A stretch of DNA of 64,000 nt from Paratinospora sagittata (taxonomy: Eukaryota; Streptophyta; Magnoliopsida; Ranunculales; Menispermaceae): assembly GCA_035771175.1 (NCBI GenBank), contig CM069610.1, positions 22,224,501-22,288,500 on the forward strand, read 5' to 3'. The translations under genes and the position numbers were made by a program. Below are positions 12,190 through 23,177 of this stretch, in pieces. Under the pieces are notes generated by a model, which was not told where the DNA came from, did no database searches, and saw only the letters and a program-made list of their open reading frames with translations. Position 1 is the first letter of the stretch; each line of letters opens with the position of its first letter.

Positions 12190-14778
12190 TGTAACACCCC
12201 GTAATTTTAATTAAATACATATGTTGAAGTACACGTATATTGAGATGTATAATACACGTATTTGATACGTAAGAGGCAAATATACGCGTGTATGAAAATA
12301 CATGCTATATTTAAGGGGTATGAACAAATAAATGAAATAAGTGAATTGAGTTATAAATTAAATTAAGAAAATGGTGTAGATTGAAATTGAATTATTAAAT
12401 GACTTATATAAATGAGATGAGTTGAATTCCATGAAATTTGAGGAGTTGGTTGCCTACATGGAACATGGGTGTATGGGATAATAAAATGAGATATTCACTT
12501 GCTCACTCTATTTTTCAATTGCTCATCTTGTCCACCAAAAAAATAAAATAAAAATAAAACAAACGTGAAAGAGAGAAGAAATAAAAAAAGTGAAAGAAGT
12601 TGTAGAATGGAAAAAGGAAGAACGAACTAACGGAAAGAAAGAGAAGAAGAAAAAGGGGAAACGCGAGATTCGCGTCAAATTCGGACCCGCGGTAAGTGAT
12701 TTTCACTCTATTTCTTCGTGAAATTACCATCTACGCTAGATGTAACTATTCTAGTGGAGTAATTTTAGCTATTGGAGCCGTTTTATGGCGTTTTCAAAAA
12801 TTGGGGTTTTGACCCAACGTGAACTGTAGGGACCCCGAATATGTGGTTAGATTGAATTTATGCGTTCATTTGGAATTTTTATAGCCGTTGGAAGTTTGTT
12901 GGAATTTAGAGTTTCGATTGGAGACCATTTGAATCATTTAAAACTCCAGTTAAAGGCTATAGAATGGTATAATGCACTGTTACGAGTCCATTGATGCTAA
13001 GTTCATGATTTTTGGAGACCGTTTGACAATTTTGGTAAAAATTCACACGTTTCCAATGAATAGTGACGATGTGAACAGTGATGTAAATAGTACTATGATC
13101 ATATCCAGTTAATAAAATGGAATTAGAATCCAATGAAACTCCGGTTTGAGATCATAGAATTGTAGAGAATTGGATTTCGGACGTTTAGATACTAAGATCA
13201 TGTTTTTTGGATATGATTTGATATTTTTAGTAACTAAATATATGGTTTTTGAGTAAAATTCACTGTCGTGACCTTCGCGAACGTGTAAAACCTCAACAAA
13301 ATACCTGTTGAAGGTAGTAGAATGATAGAATGAGTGATTTTACACGTGTCGATGTGGACAGAATAATTTTAGGAATGTTCTAGATTTTTAATAAAATTGA
13401 TATATTTTCCAGTAGAAAAATAAACTGAGAATTAGTGAAAATCTGAATTGGAACTCTATTTTCACCGTTCTTTCTTGTGGAAATATCTAGATTGACCACA
13501 GAAATGAAATAGTAGTTTCTTCAACTGTTTATGAGTCCTAAATGAAGTTGGAATCTAAATTCACAGATATAATATTTTTCAGGTGGATCTTTATTTGAAG
13601 TGAGTTGAGAAATTAAATATATAAATAGATATGAATCAATGAAATTGAATTATGGAGTGGTTGTGACAGGTTGAGATTTAAATTGGAGCTGGACGCGAAA
13701 GCGACGATGATTGGGTTTAAGTTGGAAAGTGTTGTACTGTGAGTATAGTTTTCTTGATTTGGTTCTTGTATGGCATTGTACACATATAAAATGTTTGATT
13801 GGATGCATGTTATATATTTATATGTAATGCATTGAGTTTTTATGGATCATGCAAACTAATTTTTAGCATTTGGAGCTTATAATAATGTCATTTCGTTAGG
13901 AATTAGACCTGGATGAGGTTTTGCGAAACCTCATTGTCAGTAGGCCTGTCCTAACAAGGGTTGCGATCCTTGAAATGACTGTGAATTGGGTAATGAGAGG
14001 CTGTGGCTACCTTGTAACGGTCATACAAGGGTTAGACCCGCTCTCTTGCCTTGAAGGAGGGAGATGGTAAAGTTTTTGATGAAACTGTGCACTGATTTAT
14101 TGAATGAGCATAAACTATATATTGTGTGCATGTATATTATTTTGCTGAATGTTGCATATGGGATTTTGAAATATTTTAATTTAAGCGGTTTGATATGCCA
14201 TGTTTCCCTAAATGCATGCGATGGTTATGTCAAGAGCTATACTCACTGAGCTTGTTGATTGCTCACTCAATTTCCTCCAATATTTCAGGTATTGAGTCAA
14301 AGGGAAAAGGAAAAATTCGTGAGTGATAAACAGGGGAGCCTTCGTCTTGTATGTGTATGTATGCGAAGGAAATGGATTATATTTTCTTTATTTTCAAATG
14401 AATATATATCACACATTATATATGTATTATCATCTAGATGGGTTGTGTGGTAATATTATATAATGCTTGGGATGATGGAATGAGATGATCATAGATATTT
14501 ATCAGGTGAGAATTTACTTTGTGGAATGAATGGAATGAATGTTAGTGGAATGATTATCTATATATATATTTGATTTGATTTGATTTGTGGTATATCAGGA
14601 AAAAAATGTGAATTGCCCATTATATGGGGAGGTGCTGTCGAAAATTTTTGAAAATTTTGGAAAGGATTGTGAGATTATGTGAAGGCTGACATTGTATTAT
14701 ATACTGTATATGGGTATATACAGTGTATAGTACATTGTGCCGGTCATGACGTCAGCCTACGTCAGGGGCGTCGTGACA
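12190..14778 (+). mobile_element. 5' LTR 'A' of the composite gypsy element
   Basis: This 2589-bp LTR starts TGTAACACCC and ends GTCGTGACA, directly before a primer-binding site. Three splice-like features are seen: donor GTAAGT at 12692-12697, a 69-nt exon-like stretch at 13670-13738 between CAG and GTGAGT, and acceptor TTTCAG ending at 14288. Against LTR C it lacks about 58 bp near 12262 and about 40 bp near 12827, but keeps about 810 bp that C has lost. By-eye identity to C is high in the first 400 bp and lower around 12600-12830. Confidence 0.9.
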
Positions 14779-14782
14779 ATAT

Positions 14783-14795
14783 TGGTATCAGAGCC
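14783..14795 (+). promoter_or_regulatory. Primer-binding site, initiator tRNA-Met type
   Basis: TGGTATCAGAGCC, four bases after the LTR A end, is the standard complement of the 3' end of plant initiator tRNA-Met used to prime minus-strand cDNA. Confidence 0.9.
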
Positions 14796-15589
14796 TAGGT
14801 TTAAAATCCTTAAAAAGATAAAAGTTTTAATGATATTATGATTATTTGTATGGGTATACATAGAGGTAGTACTATTATGTTAAGCCTAATTCAATATGTG
14901 ATCTTGATTGAGAATCACCTGTGTCGGTGAATTTCAGATATGGAAAAGAATAGTCAAGATTAACAATGGAAATTGCTGATCAAGGAAGGATCAGAAGGCT
15001 GAAAGAAAAAGAACTGGACGTAATCCAGTGATAATAAATGACATAGCTTATATATGGCTAGTAACTACCCAACAACAACGAAATGCACAACTTATGAGCT
15101 TGTGGCAAAGTTGTAATGTGAGAAAGACAGAGACTTGAACTATTGATAGCTCCAGATGTGAGTGCTAATGGTGTGAGTACTTCTGTAAAAACATATACAG
15201 TTAAGACTGGAGTAAAAATAAAATAAATAGAAGGTCTCAATGATAAGCAAGATGAAATGAAAAGACATGTGAAAGTTATGGAAACTTTCAGGAGAAGAGA
15301 CTATCCTATCTTAACTGGCAGTCTGATAGTAGACGGAGTAAAGAATTTGCTACTCTGAGTGGAGGCCATCTTAGAGAATGTTTAAGTCTCTGAAAATAAT
15401 AAAGCAAGTTAGCTAAGTTTAAGCTAACTGATGATAAGAGATAATAGAAAATTGGGTTAAGGACTCGTGAGATGATTACGGCACGAGATTAATTAAAGAA
15501 GTTATTTTATGAGGGCTTCTATCATCATGTTGAAATTGATTTAAGTCATGAAAAAGTTTATCTTGTTAAAATATAGTGACATGTCTAAC
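14796..15589 (+). pseudogene. Decayed leader/gag region of the composite element
   Basis: This is the region where gag would start, after the primer-binding site. I see no open frame and only weak gag-like fragments. It ends at the left TSD CTAAC (15585-15589) of the Tekay element and continues after 27284. Confidence 0.5.
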
Positions 15590-18500
15590 TGTGACGCCCC
15601 AAAAATTATTTCATCTAGCCCATAACCAAATTGCATTTTGCCCAAATTTTATGTGTTGCCTTGATATGTTTGGTGTTTGTTTGATGGTTGTTTAATGTTT
15701 GTATAGTTGATGCTTGATAATGTATATAAATATGAGTATCATAAATTGTATATGGGTCATGTTAAATTAAAGTATAATGCATATGTTATTATTTATGCAT
15801 GGGCCCATTAAACCATGAATTGATATGAGTTAGGATTGATTGAATAAAAGGATAAATGAGAATGAAAATTTGGTGTATTAAATGGATTGACATTTAAAAT
15901 ACATGGAAACATGATATTGGTTAAAGTACATGTGGTTGGTATGGGTAGTATGAGACCAACACATGTGAAGGTTGGTGCATGAAAGTGGACAAGTGTCCCA
16001 TGCCCACTTCTCTTCTTCAAGGAAGTGCTAGAATGAGTGGAGGGAATCAAGGAGAGAATCAAGGAGGGAATCAAGGAAGTGCTAGAAAGAGGTGAGTGGA
16101 GAGAAAGGAAAAAAAATAAAAGAAAAGAAGAGAAAGGAAAGAAGAAGAGAAAGAAAGAGGGAGTTGCAGGAGGAAGATCTCTGTGACGTTTTCATCAAAG
16201 TGCTGGTTCTTTGGGATATATGGTCAGATTGAGCTCAAAATTTGTCAGCAAGTTCGTAGCTTATGGTTATTCATTCTAGTCGGTGGAGATCTTGATCAGA
16301 GGTTTCGTCTAAGAGATCTAACCTCTCAAACAAAGCCGGTTGGAAAATCTGGATTTCTCGCGCCGTTTCGCTCAAACTTCTAGATATCCTTAATCTACCG
16401 TTGGATGGATATACAATTTGGTTATGTAGTGTACAACTGATATTTCTGCATTCTGAACGGTGGAGATCTTGATTAGAGGTTTCGTCTAAGAGATCTAACC
16501 TCTCAAACGAAGCTGGTCGGAATGTCTGAATTTCTCGTGCCGTTTCGCTTAAACTTGTAGATCTCCTCAATCTACCGTTGGGTGGACAAACAATTTGGGT
16601 ATGTAGTGTACAACTGATATTTCGGCATTCGGAACGGTGGAGATCTTGACTAGAGGTTTCGTCTGAGAAATCTAACCTCTCAAACAAAGTTGGTCGGAAA
16701 GTCTGGATTTCTCGTGCCGTTTTGCTTAAACTTGTAGATCTCCTCAATCTACCGTTGGATGGACATACAATTTGGTTATGTAGTGTAAAACTGAAATTTC
16801 TGCATTCGGAACGATGTAGATCTTGATTAGAGGTTTCTTCTGAGAGATCTAACCTCTCAAACAAAGCCGGTCGGAAAGTCTGGATTTCTCGTGCCGTTTC
16901 GCTCAATCTTGTAGATCTCCTCAATCTACCGTTGGATGGACATAAAATTTGGGTATGTAGTGTACAACTGATATTTTTATATTCGTAACGGTGCAGATCT
17001 TGATTACAGGTTTTGTCTGAGAGATCTAACCTCTCAAACAAAGCTGGTCAGAAAGTCTCGATTTCTCGTGTCGTTTCGCTTAAACTTGTAGATCTCCTCA
17101 ATCTACCGTTGGATGGACATAAAATTTGGGTATGTAGTGTACAACTGATATTTCTGCATTCGGAACGGTGGAGATCTTGATTAAGGTTTCGTCTGAGAGA
17201 TCTAACCTCTCAAACAATGCTGGTCGGAAAGTTTGGATTTCTCGTATCGTTTCGCTCAAACTTGTAGATCTCCTCAATCTACCGTTGGATGGATATCAAA
17301 TTTGGGTATGTAGTTTATAACTGATATTTCTGTATTCTGAAAGGTGAAGATGTTTATGCGTTTAGTATTTTGTGTGATATAGTCATCTGAGTTTGAGTAT
17401 TTGTAGCAGGAAAGGAGAAATTGTCTGATTAGAGACTTGTTCATCAAAGATACTTATCTTTTCGGTCCACTTTTGGATTGGGCTGATATTTGGACATAAG
17501 GTTTGTTTCTTCAAATAATTCAATCTGTACGGTTGATTTTGTGATTACATATTTCTGTTGGTAGATTGATACATTTGAACTTAATATTAAATGAAGAATT
17601 GGCAGGGTTGCTTGTATTAGACCCAAATTTAGAATATGAACTTAGACCATATCATGGGTTAGGCCTACTTGTGATCAAGTGACCCAATTTGGGCATGTTT
17701 ATGCCTAAGGAATTGAAAATCAGTATTTTTGATTAATAGAATGGTTTTTGAATGAGAACTATGCATTAGAGGCCTAAGTCATGTGATTTGAGTTGAATGA
17801 TGGGATTAGATGGGATTTAGGCCTATTATTTATATGTGGGCTGATTTAGGGGTTATGTGTAATGTCTATGTGATTGAGCATAGAAATTGATGTATGGTAG
17901 GATATTGATGTATGTTTCAGGATCTTGATTGGGTTGATTCGATTTGGTGGTCGTGTGTGGTTAAATACTCTCGCGAGGCTTGGTTGTGAGTAGACTTCAT
18001 TTATGATTATATCTTTTATGTCATCATATCACTTATATATATTGTATGTTGAAAGCATGAATGTTTTCTAATGTTTTGAATGATGCATTGATTTGAGAAA
18101 ACCTTATGACTTTGGTTGGGCCCATCTATCTGGCTAATAGGGGGACTTAACCTTGTCATAGGAGGGTTTTAGGAAAGGAAATGATTGGGGTCAACGGTAC
18201 GGTGAAATAGACGTGCACTAGTAACCCTAAATAAACATGATTGGGGTCAACGGTACGGTGAAATAGACGTGCACTAGTAACCCAATGCATGTGGAATGTG
18301 GATCCAAATTGATAAGCTTTTACTTGCATCGAATTTATTATAAATGTTTGATATCTATATGTTATGAGCTTTTAATCATGCTACACATTGACATGCATAC
18401 ATGATATTTATTGATGAGTATTGATAGCATATTTGAATTCTATTCACTGGGCACCGTTGGCTCACCCTCATTTTTCTCTTTCAGGTCCTTCTGTCCCGAA

Positions 18501-19005
18501 TAAGGGCAAGGGAGTAGTTATGTCTTGAGGGTCTTGCCTGCGAGAGAATCCAAGGCCTCGATGTGAGTTGAGAGGCATTTTGATTGAACTGTGTTTTAAA
18601 TTATGAAGTATTATATTTTGGATTATGTAATTATAATACTTACCACATTGTAGTATGGGTGAGTTGGGACTTGTTAGATAGACCATGTGGGCATATGACG
18701 GTTTTTATTTGTACCCACAATTTTGAACTTTATGTGTATGTCAATTTTAATGGACTGTAGGGATTATGATTTTATTTATGGTTCATTTTTATGAATTATC
18801 TCTTGTCTTGGATGATTAATACGGTGGGTAGTTTTGTTTAGTACCTTTTGATATTATGTCGTTGTTTGAGAAAAGGCTCGTAGGGTCTCAACCACCTCAC
18901 CGGAGTTGAGGAGTGGTTGGAGATGCCTACGCCGGGCGTCCTGCCCCGGCATTCCACATGCCACTCCCTGCGGGGTTTGGTGGTCCGGGGCGCGGGGTCG
19001 CCACA
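15590..19005 (+). mobile_element. 5' LTR 'D' of the Tekay-like element
   Basis: This 3416-bp LTR starts TGTGACGCCCC and ends GTCGCCACA. It contains six units of an exact 177-bp tandem repeat (16282-17342) and a 56-bp tandem duplication (from 18182 and 18238). It also has an exon-like stretch at 17921-17985 between CAG and GTGAGT, and an acceptor TTTCAG ending at 18484. Relative to LTR E it lacks 249 bp near 17646 (between GACC repeats) but has two more 177-bp units. These changes predict +105 bp; the observed difference is +107 bp. Confidence 0.92.
16282..17342. repeat. 177-bp tandem repeat array, six units
   Basis: The anchor GGTGGAGATCTTGAT (with small variants) begins at 16282, 16459, 16636, 16813, 16990 and 17167, then a diverged copy at 17343. 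Spacing is 177 bp in every step except the last (176). Units share the phrases 'gtcggaaagtctggatttctc' and 'ctcaatctaccgttggatgg'. A long minus-strand open frame here is a by-product, because 177 is divisible by three. Confidence 0.97.
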
Positions 19006-19007
19006 GT

Positions 19008-19020
19008 TGGTATCAGAGCC
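19008..19020 (+). promoter_or_regulatory. Primer-binding site of the Tekay-like element
   Basis: TGGTATCAGAGCC, two bases after LTR D, is the initiator tRNA-Met primer site. Confidence 0.95.
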
Positions 19021-19208
19021 TGATTTTACTAGGTTTGGTCTATGTATTGGACTTAGATGACTTTGACCTAAGAATTGGGTGAGAGATTTAGGTGATTAAA
19101 AAGCTTAAAGGAACTAACTTAAAAGCCTTACTATCATATTTTCTGTGTGTATTATATGATATGGGTAGTTATGGGGCATTGTTAATGTTTTAAATTCTTT
19201 AATGTGTG

Positions 19209-20300
19209 ATGGTTGCTCGTATTTCTACTTCTCGATTGTAATGAGGAGGAGCGAGAGATTGGGACAGCCACACAGGGCCATCCGATGATGATCGGATGGG
19301 GAGGATGGAGGAGATCATTCAGGCACAGGGTCGTTTGATGGCAGCCCAAACTTCACAGATATAGGCGTTAGTGCAGGAGGTTGAGGTTATTGCTCGATAG
19401 TCACCTCAAACAATACCTCAGGAGGCGGGCACTAGTGGGGCCGAGGCTAGTGGAGCTGTAGGGGCAGCAGGACCTCAAATGGTTGTACCTCAGCTTATGC
19501 CTACACCTGCTCCTATTGCTGTGGAGGACCCCACTGATCGGCGGATCAGACTGCTAGAGAAGTTCATGAAGCTAAAACCTAAGGAATTCACTGGTGGGGT
19601 TGACTTGAAGAAGGCCGAAGATTGGCTGAAGAATATCGAGAAGATCAGTCACTCCCTAGAGCTTGATGAGGAGTCTCAGGTCCTATGTGCTGCTCACACA
19701 CTGGAGAGTGATGCAGAGGACTGGTGGCTTTCAGTGTTGGATACACAGGGGACAGTGAAGAGTTGGGACACCTTCAAACGGTTGTTCTTACAGGCTTACG
19801 TTCCAGAGACTGAGAGACAGGCTAAGCAACTCGAGCTTTTGAATCTCGCACAGGGCACCATGTCAGTCAGGGAGTACGAGCTCAGGTTTAGGCAACTCGC
19901 AGTTTATGCCCCTGGGTTAGTTCAGACACCGAGTGACAAGATTATGAGGTTTTCTTTGAACCTAAGGCCTGCGATCCGACAGGCCTTGTCTGTGACGAAG
20001 ATGACTGATTTTACCACAGTGGTCCAGAGGACCAAACAGTATGAGTTGGCTGAGCGGGTGATGGTATGTCTACACGAGCAGCTCCAGGTGAACCGACTTC
20101 ACAAGCTGAGTTTGGGGGACAGTTCCAGACTCCGTGGAAGAAGGGAAGATGGGAAAGGAAGAGAAATTTTTTTGGAAGAGCACAGTCTAATGGTGCTCAA
20201 AGTAAGGCATCCCAGATTCAGACTGGTATGATGGCCTCACCAGTGGTTTCCTCTCCTGTCCCGATTCCTATTCAGTCACCTAGTGCACCGAGACCCCCAT
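19209..20300 (+). pseudogene. gag: Gag of the Tekay-like element, broken
   Basis: The likely start is ATG 19209, in the same frame as the capsid region. In-frame stops lie at 19239 (TAA-TGA), 19362 (TAG) and 19398 (TAG). The longest open stretch starts at 19479 and holds the Retrotrans_gag capsid domain (KFMKLKPKEFTG, AEDWWLSV, SWDTFKRLFLQAY, SVREYELRFRQLA). The frame changes at about 20075-20110, before the nucleocapsid part. The protein would package element RNA into particles. The capsid core is well preserved, which fits a recent insertion. Confidence 0.88.
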
Positions 20301-21298
20301 TCCCAAAGACTGCTGGCCGAGGCAGAGGTAGAGGCCGAGGAAGTTATGTGACGACATCTCAGACTGGGTCATTTGCGCCCAGGGCTCCGTTCTTATGTTT
20401 TCAATGTAGGCAGGCTGGGCATAGGAAGTTTGAGCGTCCGAATTTTCAGAGAGCTCAGGGATTTGTGCAGCAGTCCAGTGCCAGAGAGACAGTGAAAGCA
20501 GCTACTGAGCCAGACCCGGCAGCATCCAGGACTTTGGTGGAAGGTACTCTTATTATTTGTGGTACTTCTATGCATGTATTATTTGATGCTGGGTCTACAT
20601 TATCATTCATATCTGGACGTATGGTAGATAGTTTGCATTTGACTCCCATTAGGGCTAGTACATGGTTAGTGGTGAGTACAGTAGCTGGGGAGAGGATCTA
20701 CCCGAACATGATCTGTAGTCACTGTGTGGTTCAGATTGGTGATGTTGAGATGCCTATTGACTTTCGAGTCCTAGAGTTTTTAGAGTTTGATGGAATTCTA
20801 GGGATGGATTGGCTCGCGGCCTATCATGCAGTTGTCGACTGTTTCGCGAAGAGAATCAATTTTCAGGTCCCCGGACACCCAGTGTTTACACTACAGAGTA
20901 GAGCTTCAGACCAGACAGTCACAAGGGGTAGATTTGTGACTGATGGAGATAGGGAGATTTTGGCTGGGTTAGTGCCTGATGAAGAAGAGACTAGTGAGGC
21001 GATACTTGAGGATATTGCCATTGTTAGGGACTTTCCAGATGTGTTCCCTGCGGATCTTCCAGGATTACCACCGAAGCGAGAGATCGATTTCATTATTGAA
21101 CTAGTCTCTGGCACGAAGCCTATCTCTATGGCACCATATAGAATGGCGCCAGCAGAGTTGAGAGAATTGCAGAAACAGCTCGATGAGTTATTGGCTAAGG
21201 GCTTTATTTGCCCGAGCATGTCACCCTGGGGAGCTCCAGTTCTTTTTGTGAAAAAGAAGATGGGAGCTCGCAGTTGTGCATCGACTATCGCCAATTGA
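20066..21298 (+). pseudogene. pol: Nucleocapsid, protease and RT start of the Tekay-like element
   Basis: This is one open frame. It has an Arg/Gly-rich stretch, then a zinc knuckle CFQCRQAGHRKFERP whose last cysteine is replaced by arginine (near 20435). The protease follows (LFDAGSTLSFIS, GILGMDWL). The active site reads D-A-G instead of the family's D-S/T-G (codon 20588-20590), so activity is doubtful. The RT start follows ([30 protein letters not shown]). The frame is lost at about 21258 in the VKKK motif. In the intact family this is one polyprotein with the following segments. Confidence 0.9.
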
Positions 21299-22503
21299 AC
21301 AGGGTGACCATCAAGAACAAATATCCTCTCCCAAGGATTGATGACTTGTTTTATCAGTTGAGGGGAGTGAGGTATTTTTTGAAGATTGATTTGCGCTCCG
21401 GGTATCATCAGGTGAGGATCAAGGAGGAGGATGTGCCTAAGACAGCATTCAGAACCCGCTATGGACATTATGAGTTCCTTGTGATGCCATTTGGTGTGAC
21501 TAATGCACCGGTGATGTTCATGGACCTGATGCAGAGGGTCTTTAGGCAGTATCTGGATAAGTTTGTCATCGTCTTCATTGATGACATATTGGTGTATTCC
21601 AATACTTAGGCTGAGCATGAAGAACACCTTAGAGTGACCTTGCAAACTCTGAGAGAGCATAGGCTATATGCAAAGTTGAGCAAGTGCGAGTTTTGGATCA
21701 CCGAAGTGAAGTTCTTAGGTCATGTGGTGAGTTCTGAGGGGATTTCAGTTGATCTGTCTAAGGTTGAAGCCATTATCAGTTGGCCCAGGCCTACCACAGT
21801 GACCGAGATCAGAAGCTTTCTTGGATTAGCTGGTTACTATAGGAGATTCGTTCAGGGATTCTCCAAGATAGCTACGCCTATGACTAGGCTCACCCAGAAG
21901 GATGTGTCATTTGTATGGACCGAGGAGTATGAGAATGCCTTTTCAGAGCTGAAGAAAAGATTAACATCTACGCCAGTGTTGATTTTGCCAGAGCCTGATT
22001 AGGAGTTGGTTATCTATACTGATGCCTCTCATATCGGCTTGAGTTGCGTGTTGATGCAGAAGGATAGGGTCATTGCTTATGGATCGAGGCAGTTGAAGGT
22101 GCATGAAAAGAACTACCCTGTTCATGACTTAGAACTGGCCGCAGTAGTTTTTGCTTTGAAGATTTGGAGGCATTATCTCTATGGTGAGAGATTCACTTTG
22201 TATTCTGACCATAAGAGCCTCAAGTACTTGTTCTCTCAGAAGGAATTGAACAAGATGCAGATAAGGTGGTTTGAGCTCCTCAAGGACTATGATTTTACCT
22301 TGGAATACCGCCCAGGTAAAGCCAACGTAGTGGCTGATGCGTTGAGCAGGAAGCGGGTAGAGACAGTTATGGTAGCACGCCAGATGTCTCATGAGTGGAG
22401 ACTACTTGAGGCGGCTACGGTTATGAGTATATGTGCTACCCCTTCAGATCAGATTGTGATATGTGCTCAAATGAGAGCTCAGCCTACACAGTCCAGGAGG
22501 TAA
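21258..22503 (+). pseudogene. pol: Reverse transcriptase and RNase H of the Tekay-like element
   Basis: RT motifs are well kept: [43 protein letters not shown] and the catalytic FIDD (about 21575). TAG stops interrupt at 21607-21609 and 22000-22002. The thumb/connection part has [11 protein letters not shown] and [11 protein letters not shown]. RNase H follows with YTDAS, the glutamate in DLELAAV, YSDHKSL and VADALSRK, so its acidic residues are present. The frame changes again at about 22440-22480. These domains copy element RNA into cDNA; the copy is broken by stops, not by lost catalytic residues. Confidence 0.92.
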
Positions 22504-23177
22504 TTGACCAACAGAGACTTGACGTTGATCATGAGATGTACAAGTCTTGGGCTGAGAGCAGTGATTTTACTGATTGGTACTTGTCATCTGATGGTGCCTT
22601 GAGATTTAGGGGACGTTTATGGGTTCCCGTAGATCCACGACTCAGACAGAGTGTTCTCCAAAAGGCTTACAGATCTCATTATGCTATTCATCCTGGCGGA
22701 ACCAAGATGTATCATGATATGAAAAGAATGTATTGGTGGCCCGACATGAAGAGAGAGATAGCTCAGTTCATTCAGAGGTGTGTGATCTGTCAAAGAGTCA
22801 AAGCTGAGCATCAGAGGCCTGGAGGGCAGATGCAACCGCTTGCCATTCCTGAGTGGAAATGGGAGCACGTTACTATGGACTTTGTTGTGGGATTACCCAA
22901 CACCCCGAGGAGACATAATGTTGTTTGGGTTATTATTGATCGCTTGACCAAGTCCGCTCACTTTCTACCGGTGAACACTAGAGATTCTATGGACAAGCTG
23001 AGCAGACTTTATATGCGGGAGATAGTCAGATTACATGGAGTGCCAGTTTCGATTGTGTCAGATAGGGATCCGAGGTTTACATCGGTATCCTGGCAGGGGT
23101 TGCAGAGGCAGCTCGGCACTAGACTAGATCTCAGTACTGCTTTTCACCCTAGACGGATGGCCAGTCTTAGAGGTTGA
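22431..23177 (+). pseudogene. pol: Integrase N-terminal and core of the Tekay-like element
   Basis: The zinc-binding HHCC region is present (HYAIHPGGTKM, WWPDMKREIAQF, CVICQRVK). The core follows with the first catalytic Asp (VTMDFVVG) and the second (IVSDRDPRF). A frameshift at about 23150 and an in-frame TAG at 23168-23170 fall where the family carries the third catalytic residue, a Glu just after the FHPQTDGQ-type motif. The DDE triad is therefore interrupted. The product would insert element cDNA into chromosomes. Confidence 0.92.

Noticed and set aside
14064..14453. Small open frames in LTR A (and the same in LTR C at 35403-35597)
   Set aside because: They overlap the conserved splice-like block and are poorly shared by LTR B; no domain and no start context. 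Probably chance frames in non-coding LTR.
16271..17041. 256-codon open frame on the minus strand with a 59-residue repeat
   Set aside because: It follows the 177-bp tandem repeat, whose length is 3 x 59, so a stop-free frame repeats itself. It lies in an LTR, has no known domain, and is interrupted in the homologous array of LTR E.
20863..21660. 265-codon minus-strand frame
   Set aside because: Antisense of the conserved protease-RT region of the Tekay element; no independent support.
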